Notes: generated by a model from the sequence alone, not told the origin. Counted from the stretch's first letter, positions 9,330-18,784 are shown. The stretch: DNA of 64,000 nucleotides from Nitrospira sp. (GCA_036984305.1 BQWY01000001.1:4135817-4199816), one strand, 5' to 3'. Program-made: numbers and translations.

Positions 9330-9748
9330 TTGTGACTCCTTTTCCAGTTCCGACCGTGACCGTGTTCCCTTCACGCAGCAGTCGTTCAGGAGGAGCACCT
9401 CACAAAAAAGGCGATTCTAGGAAGGGCCACTGCGTATATGCAAGCGAGCAACTCCCTCCTCATATGCATCACTCAATATCAAGGAGCCTAGAAAAGAGTA
9501 CCCAGTCAACCGCTGTCCTAGACAAAGATAGAAATGAGTAGCGGCCACAAAGCTCTAGCTCCCCCCACACGATCCCCGTATGTCGAACCGAGCCATCCGC
9601 TCTGCAGGCTCCTGTCCGCACGGGAGCTGCCGTGCATCGGTCGAGCCAGGGTCCAGTCTGAGCTTCCGCTAGGGATTCCCCTTGTGACAGTTTGTACGAC
9701 GTGTAGTATGAATTACGTCGTTCTGTCATGGGATCGAGAGGTCTTTCG
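9330..9748. promoter_or_regulatory. Intergenic region with weak candidate promoter
   Basis: About 420 bases between divergent genes. TTGTGA (9682-9687) and TAGTAT (9704-9709), 16 bases apart, form a modest sigma-70-like promoter pointing at the repeat lipoprotein. Nothing else is supported. Confidence 0.3.
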
Positions 9749-11629
9749 ATGGTCCGGCGCCAGTACACGCTCAACGTCTTCCTATTCCTTTTGTCAGCCG
9801 CTGCCTTGTCGGCTTGCATACCCAATTCCGATGATGGATCAGGACCGAATCATGCGGCCGATTTGGCCAGTTTGAAGGTGTCTGAGGGAGCCCTCTCTCC
9901 TTCTTTTAATCCCGACACGACCACTTATGTCGTCACAGTTGGCAGTAGTGTGACCACCATACTGGTCACTGCGGCCGTGGCAGACGCGAGGGCCTCGCTC
10001 AGAATCAATAACCAGCCCGCCGTCTCCGGGCAGCCCTTTGGCCCCATCATGGTGCAAGCGGGACTCAATCCTCCGATCACGATATTGGTCGATGCTCCTG
10101 GGATTTCCAAGACGTATTCGCTCGTTGTGACACAGGGGGTGAACGCAAACTTGCAAAGTCTGGTCGTGTCTGCCGGCGGCCTCGCGCCCGCCTTTGACCC
10201 GCAGATCACCAACTATACCGTTGCGACGGGGCCGACAACGGATTCCACGACCGTCACGGCCGCTACCGCCGATACTGCTTCCACGCTGACGATCAATGGG
10301 CAGGTGACAGGATCCGGGCAACCGTCGCAGTCCATTCCACTCGGACCGGGGTCCACCACGATACCGGTGGTCGTGACGTCCCTCCAGGGTCAACAGAAAG
10401 CCTACATCATTGTCATTACCCGGGCGGCAACGACGGCGCTCGCAGACCTGCAGGTTTCTGCAGGCGACCTTGCACCGGTGTTTGATCCCAGACAGACCAG
10501 CTATTCGGTATCAACCGTGGCATCAAATGGGACGACAACCATCACAGCGACCGCGGCGGATCGTACCGCGACGATACAGATCAACGGTCAGACCGCCGTG
10601 TCCGGACAACCGTTCGGCCCGGTTCCCCTCACCGAAGGCGCAAACACCTTTACGGTCAGCGTGAATGTCCCCTCAGTACCCGCCACAACCTATACGGTGA
10701 CGGTGACCCGGCAGCCATTGCCTTCGAATGCCGACTTGACCAGCTTGAGTGTATCGAGCGGTTCCCTCACACCGGCCTTCAGCCCTGGCACTACCAGTTA
10801 CGTGGTGACTGTGGCCACCGCAGTTGACAGCATCACGGTGACCGCGACCGCACAGCAGGGATCCGCCATGGTCTTCGTCAATAATCAGTCCCTCGGATCC
10901 GGCGGTACGTCATCCCCGATTCCGCTTGTTGTCGGCAGCAACATAGTCACTGTTGTGGTCACCGCCCCAAGCGGAGCGATGACGTCCTACACCATCACTG
11001 TCAACCGAGCGGCGCAAGCCTCCAGTAGCGTCGATCTGCAAAGCTTGACGATCTCTCCGGGGACCCTCTCCCCGCCGTTCCAACCGAACACGGAAAGCTA
11101 CAGCGCCACGGTGGAGACCAACGTGGCCTCGGTGAACGTCACCCCCACTCACCAATCTCAGAACACCCAAATGACCTTGAACGGCCAGGTAATTGCTTCG
11201 GGACAGACCGTCACCGTGCCCGTCGCAGTCGGAGCCAATACGATTACGATTGTGCTGACCGCTCCTGCAGGGAACACCCGCCAATACACGGTCACGGTGA
11301 CCCGTGCCTCGCCGGTCTCGAACAATGTCTCGCTCAGAAATTTGCAAATGGCGCCGGGAACGCTATCGCCGGCCTTCAGTCCATCCATCACATTTTATTC
11401 CATGACCCTTCAGCAGCAGGTTTCGAACCTTCTCGTGATGCCGACGGCGCAAACGGGGAGCGCCACAATCACGGTGAACGGGCAGCCTGTGCAGTCGGGA
11501 GGATCTGTCACCGTTGGTCTCCTGAACGGCACCAACAGCATTGTCATCCACGTGAGTGCGCCGTCGGGTAACTCTCAAGACTACAATATCATCGCGACTC
11601 GCGTCGGTCCTTCGACACTGCAAACGTAA
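9749..11629 (+). CDS. Lipoprotein with six cadherin-like beta-sandwich repeats
   Basis: This encodes about 626 residues. ATG 9749 follows GAGAGG; ATG 9728 has no ribosome site. The N-terminus is a lipoprotein signal ending in the lipobox LSAC. The rest is six tandem units of about 90-100 residues, each opening with a version of LxSLxVSxGxLxPxFxP and carrying TxYxVTV and a central INGQxVxSG turn, closing with YTVTVTR. This matches cadherin-like beta-sandwich (PF12733) repeats, common in surface and cell-wall adhesins. It should be anchored in the outer membrane as an extended rod. There is no catalytic domain. The repeats are diverged, so this is an old duplication. Confidence 0.82.
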   Translation: MVRRQYTLNVFLFLLSAAALSACIPNSDDGSGPNHAADLASLKVSEGALSPSFNPDTTTYVVTVGSSVTTILVTAAVADARASLRINNQPAVSGQPFGPIMVQAGLNPPITILVDAPGISKTYSLVVTQGVNANLQSLVVSAGGLAPAFDPQITNYTVATGPTTDSTTVTAATADTASTLTINGQVTGSGQPSQSIPLGPGSTTIPVVVTSLQGQQKAYIIVITRAATTALADLQVSAGDLAPVFDPRQTSYSVSTVASNGTTTITATAADRTATIQINGQTAVSGQPFGPVPLTEGANTFTVSVNVPSVPATTYTVTVTRQPLPSNADLTSLSVSSGSLTPAFSPGTTSYVVTVATAVDSITVTATAQQGSAMVFVNNQSLGSGGTSSPIPLVVGSNIVTVVVTAPSGAMTSYTITVNRAAQASSSVDLQSLTISPGTLSPPFQPNTESYSATVETNVASVNVTPTHQSQNTQMTLNGQVIASGQTVTVPVAVGANTITIVLTAPAGNTRQYTVTVTRASPVSNNVSLRNLQMAPGTLSPAFSPSITFYSMTLQQQVSNLLVMPTAQTGSATITVNGQPVQSGGSVTVGLLNGTNSIVIHVSAPSGNSQDYNIIATRVGPSTLQT

Positions 11630-11856
11630 CCGCTCGGTGTATCTGACTCGCCTAGTATAGGAGGCGCGCACTCAGCCCTGTCTGATTAGCGGAACCGAGC
11701 CACACAATGTTTCGTTCGCTTATCTCGGGCCAGGCACGCCGGGAGAATCAATTGTGGACGATCTCCGTGTCATGGGCTGCGGGCGGCAGTCGACGTATTG
11801 TGTGTTGCTCACAGCCGAAGGTCAGGGGGAAGAACGCGTCGGCAGACAGCCTTCAT

Positions 11857-12015
11857 TTAGTCCGCCGCGTCATCTCCTTTGTCAGGGAACGCGATGTTGA
11901 GTTGAAAGATGACGTCCCTGACCGCCTGCTCCTCTTCCTCGGACAGATTCTTCAGTTTAAGCAACTTTTCAGCCGCACGAATATATTCCTGAACACTCTT
12001 CCGAATGGTCGTCAT
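11857..12015 (-). CDS. Small helical protein of unknown function
   Basis: A 52-residue protein from ATG 12015, chosen because CAGGAGGGACAG immediately precedes it. The sequence is highly charged and helical, with an acidic LSEEEEQAVRD turn between two amphipathic helices. No family recognised. It lies 98 bases downstream of another small gene on the same strand and may be co-transcribed with it. Confidence 0.55.
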   Translation of the reverse strand: MTTIRKSVQEYIRAAEKLLKLKNLSEEEEQAVRDVIFQLNIAFPDKGDDAAD

Positions 12016-12113
12016 CTGTCCCTCCTGAGAGAAAGCTTCAGGCACGAAGCGGCGGCACATTGGTGCGCATCCGTGTCGTACTCGTTGTTCATCTTCATCA
12101 TGGCTGGCCGATA

Positions 12114-12359
12114 TTAGATCCGTGTACCGCAGAACTTCGCACGACCGAGGGAACTCGCGAGTATGAACCGTACTATCGGATGCGTTGAACCGCGGATTTG
12201 ACTTTGCTCCAGTTTGACGTGAATGGCCTTGTTGTCCGCTTCGATTGCCTCAGTCAACAATGCGAGACCGGTGCTGAGATTCCACAAGGCTGGATTCTCC
12301 TGAGGGTTCAAACTGTTGGCATTTTCAATGAAGCGGAGTTTGGCTTTGGCGTAGGACAT
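12114..12359 (-). CDS. Small protein of unknown function
   Basis: An 81-residue protein with a strong ribosome site (AAGGAGGG four bases before ATG 12359). It contains a helical region (LSTGLALLTEAIEADNKAIH) and a basic C-terminal part, and no membrane segment. It appears to head a two-gene unit with the small helical gene downstream. Function unknown; the strong translation signal and normal composition support a real gene. Confidence 0.55.
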   Translation of the reverse strand: MSYAKAKLRFIENANSLNPQENPALWNLSTGLALLTEAIEADNKAIHVKLEQSQIRGSTHPIVRFILASSLGRAKFCGTRI

Positions 12360-12848
12360 GCGACCCTCCTTGGACGAGCCAGATCCTGCATCATATCAGG
12401 ACACCGGCCACCTCGAGCGCATGCTCGAGTGTATGACAGGGGCGAGACCCAGACCGACTGATACGAAGGCCTCAGCGCTTGGGAGGAAGATATTCACGCC
12501 CTCCCGGACGTGTGTGCGCCTGGTTCTCTATATCGCGAAGGCGGCCTGGGATTAGTCCGCTATAGATGCCCGAGAGCGGGGTACGGTGGGAAAGAGTCGG
12601 CGAGTCAGGCTTTTGACATGACACTTCAAATCTCCCGGCGGAAGGCGCTCTTTCAAACCGAATATTCATAAGCTATCGAATTTACTATAGTTTATAAGGT
12701 GTAGTTTTCTGAATCGTCCACTTCCTCACACTGACGCTCAATTAAGAAGTTCTAACTTGGACTTAATGGGGGCCTAATCTCTCGACATTATGGTCTGAAC
12801 TGTCATCGGGATTCATTGCTCCGATTATCTTCGTTGAAGGAGGACCTC
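12360..12848. other. Intergenic region, partly AT-rich, with a short hairpin
   Basis: About 490 bases. A perfect seven-base stem with a GCAT loop (CTCGAGC, 12412-12418; GCTCGAG, 12423-12429) lies just upstream of the small gene ending at 12114. Bases about 12665-12760 are clearly AT-rich compared with the flanks and probably hold the promoter of the zinc-ribbon gene, but I cannot assign boxes. A 65-codon minus-strand frame (12472-12669) has no support. Confidence 0.4.
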
Positions 12849-13019
12849 ATGACCTGTCGGAAGTGCAAGGGCTTAATGATCGAGGAATATCGGGCGGATT
12901 TTACGCCGGAAACGAACGTGTGGCGTTGTATTAATTGCGGAATGATCACCGATCCGCTGATCGCACAAAATCGTCGGTTGCAGGAACAACATCGCGATTT
13001 GGTCGGCAAGGCGGCTTGA
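12849..13019 (+). CDS. Small zinc-ribbon protein
   Basis: A 56-residue protein. ATG 12849 has GAAGGAGG five bases upstream and is preferred to ATG 12816. Two CxxC pairs (CRKC at residues 3-6, CINC about residue 29) separated by about 22 residues form a probable zinc ribbon. Small stand-alone ribbons of this form occur widely as proteins of unknown role, perhaps in nucleic-acid or protein binding. Confidence 0.68.
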   Translation: MTCRKCKGLMIEEYRADFTPETNVWRCINCGMITDPLIAQNRRLQEQHRDLVGKAA

Positions 13020-13106
13020 TCGGAAATCGATGGAGCCCCGTGCGCCGCTCCGTCCCAGTCGGCGCAGCGCACGAAGCCCATCGGTATGTGGATGTCGCGC
13101 GCGAGG

Positions 13107-13880
13107 TTAGATCGAGAACTCTGCCCAGAGAAACGTATGATCTGACGGGTCCTTCGCTCGCCTCGGCCCGACGTCCACTTCAACTTCCACGCACTTTTCC
13201 AGCAGCGGTTTCGTCGCCAAAATGTGATCGATCCGCCAACCCTTATTCGCCTCCAACGAACTCGGCGCTCGGTAATCCCAAAACGTGTACTGCTGCCTGT
13301 TAGGATAACGGGCGCAGAACACGTCCTCGAACCCCCATGCGAGCGTCTCCGCATAGGCCTTTCTCGCCGCCTCGTGGTAACAGACGTGCTGTACATGCTT
13401 CTCCGGGCTATGCACGTCGATTGGGCGAGGGGCTACGTTCATGTCCCCGCACCAAAGGGCCGGCCTCGTGGGCGACAAATGCTTGTCGAAGTACTCCCGC
13501 AGGCGTTTGAACCAATTCAACTTGTATTGATATTTGGGTGAATCGATCTCAAAGCCTTGCGGGATATAGGTGTTGACAATCGGGAGACCGTCGATCACGA
13601 CCCGCAGCAATCGAAAATCGTCTGATTCCGGCCCCTCGTGGAATCCATAACATACCGACTCAGGCTTCTGTCGACTCAGGACTGCCACGCCGTTATAGCC
13701 TTTCATGCCGCGGAACGTCACGTGATACCCGGTCGATTCGAACGGCATCAGCGGAAAATCCACGTCTTGGACCTTCGTCTCCTGTAAGCACAGCACATCC
13801 GGACTGTTCGCCATCAACCAATCCAAGACGATCGGCAAGCGTTTTCGGAGCGAGTTGACGTTGAAGGTCGCGATCTTCAC
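13107..13880 (-). CDS. xthA: Exodeoxyribonuclease III (AP endonuclease)
   Basis: A 257-residue protein of normal length for the family. It starts at GTG 13880 with AGAAGGA upstream; the longer open frame to 14117 runs through the upstream channel gene. The exonuclease-endonuclease-phosphatase motifs are all present in order: FNVNSLRKRLP, LCLQETKV (metal-binding Glu), YIPQG, WCGDMNVA (Asp and Asn), TFWDYRA, GWRIDHIL and SDHTFLWAEF (Asp-His). It removes nucleotides 3' to 5' and cuts at abasic sites in base-excision repair. The GTG overlaps the TGA of the MscS gene by four bases, so it is translated as its partner in an operon. Confidence 0.93.
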   Translation of the reverse strand: MKIATFNVNSLRKRLPIVLDWLMANSPDVLCLQETKVQDVDFPLMPFESTGYHVTFRGMKGYNGVAVLSRQKPESVCYGFHEGPESDDFRLLRVVIDGLPIVNTYIPQGFEIDSPKYQYKLNWFKRLREYFDKHLSPTRPALWCGDMNVAPRPIDVHSPEKHVQHVCYHEAARKAYAETLAWGFEDVFCARYPNRQQYTFWDYRAPSSLEANKGWRIDHILATKPLLEKCVEVEVDVGPRRAKDPSDHTFLWAEFSI

Positions 13881-14728
13881 GCAAGTCCTTCTGCAGCGGC
13901 CGACTCCGCTTTCATGCCTGTTAAGAAACGCCGCAGAATGGCCTGTTCCGTGCGCGCGCGCCCCCGCACGGGTACCGGAAACCGAAGGACCAGGTTGATT
14001 CTCCCCGGCTGATCGATCTGGAGGGTCACTTTTGGCTCTGGATTCGGCGCTTCCATGAGATTCCTTTCCTCCAGATCGTGAAGATAGGCTGCCGCATTCT
14101 GGATATACTCGGCACACTCGGCTCGCGCCGCCTCGGTCAAGACCCGCTCCCCTCTCTGCCAGTCGTCTTCATTGCGCATCGGGACGATCGTGACATGAAA
14201 GACGTAGTCCTTCGAGAAGGTCTCGTTCACGATCGGTGCGGAGAAGAGCAGACTGTTGGGGAAGATGACCACTCGGCCCGTCGTCAGGTGCGATGCCTGT
14301 CCGGGGCCGATCTCCAGCAGAGTTGTGGCAAACAGGTCGTGATCCAGGACAATGCCGCGCTGTGTGCCAACCTGAATCCGGTCACCGATGGAGTAGAATT
14401 TCGATCCCGCCCGAAGCGCGGCACCACTGACGCATAGAATGAGTTCCTTTGTTGCCAACACCAGGGCTGCGGCGATCGCGACCAGCGACACCGCAAAGGC
14501 CTGCAGCTCGTTGGCCCAGATCGCGACCATCCCCACGGCAAACAGCAGTAGCATGCCGTTGCGGATGTACACGACCCAGCGGCGCCGATCCTCGACGGTC
14601 AGCCCTTTTTGACTCGCCGCCCAGCGGACAAAGAGCGTTCGGAGCGCAAGAACCGTGAGGATTAACGCCAGGGTTTTGAGCCCGTCGATCAGCCAGCTTT
14701 CGTCGATGGCGGTTAGGCTCTCCGTCAT
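13877..14728 (-). CDS. MscS-family mechanosensitive ion channel
   Basis: A 283-residue protein with three or four membrane helices in the first 130 residues. The last (AVSLVAIAAALVLATKELI) corresponds to the pore helix. The cytoplasmic beta domain follows, with IGDRIQVGTQRGIVLDHDL and VVIFPNSLLFSAPIVN, the MscS middle-domain signature. It would open under membrane tension to release solutes during osmotic downshock. It overlaps the exonuclease gene by four bases and lies 115 bases downstream of a lipoprotein gene. Confidence 0.88.
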   Translation of the reverse strand: MTESLTAIDESWLIDGLKTLALILTVLALRTLFVRWAASQKGLTVEDRRRWVVYIRNGMLLLFAVGMVAIWANELQAFAVSLVAIAAALVLATKELILCVSGAALRAGSKFYSIGDRIQVGTQRGIVLDHDLFATTLLEIGPGQASHLTTGRVVIFPNSLLFSAPIVNETFSKDYVFHVTIVPMRNEDDWQRGERVLTEAARAECAEYIQNAAAYLHDLEERNLMEAPNPEPKVTLQIDQPGRINLVLRFPVPVRGRARTEQAILRRFLTGMKAESAAAEGLA

Positions 14729-14843
14729 ACGTGCGCACGACTCCCCGCACCCGACGAGTCGGCCGGTCGAGGCCCACGCATGGCGGCCTCACGTGGCCGG
14801 GCGCAAGACCGCTGCCATCGATCATTCCTACGGCTCAGAGCAG

Positions 14844-15293
14844 TCATGGATTACTTGCTTGCTCGGGCAAGCCACAGCGGTCACGTTTCCATTCCTTGAG
14901 TAACTTCTCTTCATCGAACTTGAGCGTGTATTTCATGCAGTACAGCGTCGGGTGGATCGTCACCTCCTTGCTCTTGCCGACCAGGGCCCTGGCGCTGTCT
15001 CTTGCACGCTCCGCCGCCTTGCCGAATCGACCCCACGGATCCGTTTCTTCTTCGCTCATCGCATAGCGATAGGTCCAGACCGTTTCCTCGCCCAGCAGTG
15101 TGCTTTTCCTCGTGTGAGGCGGCCCCAGTTCCTCCTGTACTTCAGCCTGGGTGAGCTTATGCATGCCTTTGTCGAAATACGTATCACGCCATGGCCGATT
15201 GCAACCGGCCAGGGCGACGAGGGCGACACTGAGGCACACACACGCGGCCGTCCATTGGGGCAGGCGTGGGTTAGGCCCAGAGGGTGTGATCAT
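14844..15293 (-). CDS. Lipoprotein of unknown function (SmpA/OmlA-like region)
   Basis: A 149-residue protein from ATG 15293, which overlaps the upstream stop in ATGA. The N-terminal hydrophobic segment ends in LVALAGC, a lipobox, so the mature protein starts at Cys and is membrane anchored. The following LTQAEVQEELGPPHTR and ETVWTYRY resemble the small alpha/beta fold of SmpA/BamE-like lipoproteins, but this is a weak match by eye. It has two later cysteines (near YCMKYTL and DRCGLPE). Function unknown. Confidence 0.65.
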   Translation of the reverse strand: MITPSGPNPRLPQWTAACVCLSVALVALAGCNRPWRDTYFDKGMHKLTQAEVQEELGPPHTRKSTLLGEETVWTYRYAMSEEETDPWGRFGKAAERARDSARALVGKSKEVTIHPTLYCMKYTLKFDEEKLLKEWKRDRCGLPEQASNP

Positions 15294-15523
15294 AGTTGTG
15301 GCCGATCGGATCGTCCTCGTTGCGAAAACCGACGGGCCGTGCAGACCAGGGCATACGCTTGCGCGAGTAGGCCCGTCACAATGAGTCCGAGCGAAGTCCG
15401 CAACCAACTCGACTCTGGATGTTCGAGTCCGTACATGCCCGCGATGAATCCCAGAGCGATGGCGACAATCCCAACCGCTCGTGCAATGATCGCGGCATGT
15501 TTCAGATAGTCCGTCGAGGGCAT
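15290..15523 (-). CDS. Small two-helix membrane protein
   Basis: A 77-residue protein with two membrane helices (IIARAVGIVAIALGFIAGMY and a segment beginning LGLIVTGLLAQAYALV) and a basic C-terminus. I used ATG 15523; a GTG at 15562 in the same frame is also possible. The stop overlaps the next lipoprotein start by four bases, which argues that both are real and co-translated. No family recognised. Confidence 0.6.
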   Translation of the reverse strand: MPSTDYLKHAAIIARAVGIVAIALGFIAGMYGLEHPESSWLRTSLGLIVTGLLAQAYALVCTARRFSQRGRSDRPQL

Positions 15524-15644
15524 TCCCGTTTCCGTTCCCGAGTGGATACACCCGCTAGGCACGCTACACCGATCTCACGGGTCGTGTCTACCGCCCCCCA
15601 GACCTCGGAACGTGGGATTTCGCACAACGTGGCCGCTCACGTCG

Positions 15645-16358
15645 TTACCGCGTCACAGCGGATGAAACGTCCGGCGGCGCAATCCGGATGCCCTGGGCTC
15701 GCGATTCCAAGGGAAGCGCTTCACTCTCCCGTCCAAGCGTCCGCAAAAGCGCAGCATACTCTTCCAGGCTTTTCGCGACGTCCGGATGATCCGGCCCCAG
15801 GGACTTCTCTCGCACGGCCAACGCGAGCTTGAAGTACGGCTCGGCTTCGCTGTACTTGCCTTGCGCCGCATAGAGCTGGCCTAAATTCGCCATTGTCAGC
15901 GCGACTTCGTGGTGATCGTGACCAAAGATGACTTCTTTAATGGACAACGCTCGCTGCAGGAGCGGCTCAGCCTCGGCGTATTGCCCATGCATGCGATGGA
16001 GCACCCCGAGATTGTTCAACACGGCAGCCACGTCTCGATGATGCTCCCCATGTACCTTTTGATAAATACGGAGCGCCCGCTGATATAGCGGTTCTGCGTC
16101 CACATATTTGCGCTGAGCAGCATACACCTGAGCTAGGTGTGTCAGGGCTCGTGCGACGCGCAGGTCCTCCGGTCCAAAGGCCTCGGCCTTTTCCACGGCC
16201 GCGGCAAGCTGCCGTTCGGCCTCGGCATAGCGCCGCTGCCGTGCCGCCTGCTCCCCTTCCGCGAGCGCTTGCTCCCACGTCTGCTCGCTACAGGCCAGGA
16301 GAAGTAGCCCGCCCACGAGCGGGATCCAGCGACCTATCCACGGGCCGCGCAGGATCAT
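15645..16358 (-). CDS. Tetratricopeptide-repeat lipoprotein
   Basis: A 237-residue protein with a signal peptide ending LLLLAC (lipobox, Cys23). After a first TPR-like helix pair, it carries three longer repeats of the kinesin-light-chain type (about 42 residues), with the pattern YxxAEPLxxRALxIxxxxxGxxHxxVAxxLxNLAxLY. Such domains bind other proteins. It begins eight bases after the stop of the disulfide oxidoreductase gene with a TGAGGTG ribosome site, so the two form an operon. Confidence 0.78.
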   Translation of the reverse strand: MILRGPWIGRWIPLVGGLLLLACSEQTWEQALAEGEQAARQRRYAEAERQLAAAVEKAEAFGPEDLRVARALTHLAQVYAAQRKYVDAEPLYQRALRIYQKVHGEHHRDVAAVLNNLGVLHRMHGQYAEAEPLLQRALSIKEVIFGHDHHEVALTMANLGQLYAAQGKYSEAEPYFKLALAVREKSLGPDHPDVAKSLEEYAALLRTLGRESEALPLESRAQGIRIAPPDVSSAVTR

Positions 16359-16366
16359 GCATCACC

Positions 16367-17764
16367 TCAGGAGGCGTCCTGCACGCGCCCGACCAATTCC
16401 TCAGCCGGATAGGTGATAATCTCGGCCAAGGTCGGGTGGTAGTGTGGAATTCGTGTCAGATCGTATACCGTCCCATGATAGTACATGACCGCGGCCAATT
16501 CATGAATCAGCTCCCCCGCCTCCGCCCCGATCACCTGAGCGCCCAGAAGGACCCCTGACTTCGGTTGGCAGAGTAACTTCACAAACCCGTGCGTACGACC
16601 GAGACACATCGCTTTACCATGATCGGCGAAGCGATAGGAAGCGGCCAGGTACGGCACCTTCTCGGCGCGGCATGCGGTCTCGCTCATTCCGAGTACCGCG
16701 ACTTGCGGGTCGGTAAAGATCACTTCGAGATCCAGTCGGTGATCGAGGCGTTTCGGGGTTCGATCCGGGTGCAGGGCATTATACGCGGCGATCTCCGCCT
16801 GCTGGATGGCCACGTGGACGCTCGCAGTGAGGCCATTCGCGTCGCCGACCGCGAAAATATGCGGCTGTGTGGTCCTCATGTCCGATCCTACCGTTGGACG
16901 TCTTCCGTTCACCGTCACTCCGGCCGCCGGCAAGTTGAGCCCTGCCAGGTTGGGCTGTCGGCCCATCGCATGCAGAATCAGGTCTGCGGTCACGGAACGG
17001 TTCCGTCCATGGTGCGTAATGTGGACTGTCTTCTGCGCGCCCTCTGCGCTTACCCGTAGGAAGTCCGCTCGCGTCACCACGTCGATGCCTTCCGTACGAA
17101 ATACCTCTTCCAGCGCGTATCCGAGGTCGTGATCGAAATACGAGAGGAGGGCGTCCCCCCGCTGCAGAATGATCACGCGGGTACCGAGGCGTGCAAAAAA
17201 CTGTCCCAGCTCGGTGGCCACCGACCCACCGCCAAGGACAATCAATGAGGCTGGCTGAGCCCGTAGATCCATGATCGTGTCGCTCGTCATGTAGCCGGAT
17301 TCCGCAAGACCGGGAATAGGAATCTCCGCGGGAATGGACCCGGTGGCTAGAATGAAGGCGGCCCCTCTCAAGACCGTTCCGTCCACGCGGATCTCGTGGG
17401 GAGTCCGGAAGAGTGCCTCCCCTTCGATAAGTGTGAACCGCCCGTCTCGCAAGGATCGGATGCGATCATCGGCAAACTCGCGCACCAACCGGTCTTTGCG
17501 ATCGACGATGCTGGCGAGGTCGGCATGGACCTCCACCGGAGACAGCCCAAACTCCTTCGCCCGTCGCATGTCGGCAGCCAATTCCGACGATCGGAGCAAG
17601 GTCTTGCTCGGCATGCAGCCCCGCAGAATGCACAATCCTCCCAAGGGACCGTGATCGACGAGCGCCACTCGCGCTCCGGCGTCCACCGCCGTACGCGCGG
17701 CAGCATAGCCGGCGGAGCCTCCGCCGATGATGATCAGGTCGAATTGCTGCAAGGTTGCTGACAT
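16367..17764 (-). CDS. Pyridine nucleotide-disulfide oxidoreductase (dihydrolipoyl dehydrogenase-like)
   Basis: A 465-residue FAD/NAD(P) enzyme of family length. The FAD loop GGGSAG lies near residue 14, the redox-active pair is C45-ILRG-C50 followed by MPSK, the NAD loop LGGGSVATELG lies near residue 185, and the second FAD motif HIFAVGDANG follows. The dimerisation domain ends with HYHPTLAE, holding the His-Glu pair that protonates the active-site thiol in lipoamide dehydrogenases and mercuric reductases. The substrate is not set by these motifs. No 2-oxoacid dehydrogenase subunits are nearby, so a broader disulfide or quinone reductase role is possible. It is divergent from the PagL-like gene. 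Confidence 0.85.
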   Translation of the reverse strand: MSATLQQFDLIIIGGGSAGYAAARTAVDAGARVALVDHGPLGGLCILRGCMPSKTLLRSSELAADMRRAKEFGLSPVEVHADLASIVDRKDRLVREFADDRIRSLRDGRFTLIEGEALFRTPHEIRVDGTVLRGAAFILATGSIPAEIPIPGLAESGYMTSDTIMDLRAQPASLIVLGGGSVATELGQFFARLGTRVIILQRGDALLSYFDHDLGYALEEVFRTEGIDVVTRADFLRVSAEGAQKTVHITHHGRNRSVTADLILHAMGRQPNLAGLNLPAAGVTVNGRRPTVGSDMRTTQPHIFAVGDANGLTASVHVAIQQAEIAAYNALHPDRTPKRLDHRLDLEVIFTDPQVAVLGMSETACRAEKVPYLAASYRFADHGKAMCLGRTHGFVKLLCQPKSGVLLGAQVIGAEAGELIHELAAVMYYHGTVYDLTRIPHYHPTLAEIITYPAEELVGRVQDAS

Positions 17765-17846
17765 GACCCCACCGATGCTCGTAGTCCGGACTCGCCGTGT
17801 ATTCTACTCAAGTGACTGGATTTCGGCAGCGGTTTCTTTTAAGAGA

Positions 17847-18461
17847 ATGCCGGTGATCTCACGTGTCGGTTGGTTCACCCTCCTGACCTGCTTCCTGCTC
17901 TCGGTGATCCCCAGCCGCCCGCAGGCCGACTCCACGTTTCCAGGGATCCGACTTGGCACACAGGAAGTCGGCCTTTCGCTTGGACCCATGCTGCCCTGGC
18001 GGGTCAAGCCGTCACAATCCACCAAGTTGTTCGGGGTCGAAGTGCTTCCCTCCTGGAGCATCACTCTCACCGACTCTGTGGGCACCGGCTGGTACGAGGG
18101 TCAATTCCGTCTCGGAGCGGAACTGGTCCTGCTCTACACATACGAACCGGTCACGAGTGGCAGTGTCGGTCTCACGCCGAAGTTGGCCTACACGTTCACC
18201 GCTCTGGGACGCTGGCGTCCCTTCCTCGAAGGTGGCGGCGGACCTGTGTGGACCGAGCTAGGGGGACAGGTGCCCGAACAGCCTGCTGCGTTCAACTTTA
18301 TCGTCATGGGTGGCGGAGGCCTTTCATATCTTGTCTCCCCGCAGCTGGCTCTGACGATCGGCGGCCGGTTCTATCACATCTCGAACGGCGGCACTCGTTC
18401 GACCAATCGAGGTCTCAATTTTGGGTTTCCCTATCTTGGATTCTCCTGGTACCTCTTCTAG
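17847..18461 (+). CDS. PagL-like lipid A 3-O-deacylase (outer-membrane beta barrel)
   Basis: A 204-residue protein from ATG 17847, with a signal peptide (GWFTLLTCFLLSVIPSRPQA). The mature part is an eight-stranded-barrel type sequence with alternating residues and a C-terminal aromatic strand ending GFSWYLF. Near the end is GGRFYHISNGGTRSTNRGLN, matching the PagL active-site region in which His and Ser form the catalytic pair. PagL removes the 3-linked acyl chain of lipid A in the outer membrane, tuning envelope charge and fluidity. The ribosome site is weak, so the start is uncertain. Confidence 0.75.
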   Translation: MPVISRVGWFTLLTCFLLSVIPSRPQADSTFPGIRLGTQEVGLSLGPMLPWRVKPSQSTKLFGVEVLPSWSITLTDSVGTGWYEGQFRLGAELVLLYTYEPVTSGSVGLTPKLAYTFTALGRWRPFLEGGGGPVWTELGGQVPEQPAAFNFIVMGGGGLSYLVSPQLALTIGGRFYHISNGGTRSTNRGLNFGFPYLGFSWYLF

Positions 18462-18784
18462 CCGTGCGTCATCGTGTCCCTCAAAGGCAGGATGGCCCCC
18501 TCTTCTGAAATCTCTGGGAACGCCTCTGGGCCGTGCTCATCTGCCTTTTCCCGCTTGAGGATCCCAAGGGGTCTTGCTACAGTGCGGCTACGTATGACGC
18601 ACATCCGTCGCCGCACCATCGACGCTCGACGCCGTTCCCCAATCACCTCGACGCCGACGTGCTCTCTGTCGTTCAGGCGCGTGCTCCACATGCTGCCGTT
18701 CGCAACGGTCTCTGTGATGTTATTACCGTGGAACTTGCCATGACCCAACGAGATCGTCAGCCGTCGCGGAAGGACGAGGGCACT
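18462..18784. other. Intergenic region, nothing assigned
   Basis: About 320 bases between the PagL-like and DUF1653 genes. A 134-codon minus-strand frame here has a hydrophobic start but an arginine-rich remainder and runs into the DUF1653 gene, so it is taken as chance. No promoter or hairpin stands out. Confidence 0.4.

Noticed and set aside
12472..12669. 65-codon minus-strand frame
   Set aside because: No ribosome site, no recognisable motif, Arg/Pro/Ser-rich.
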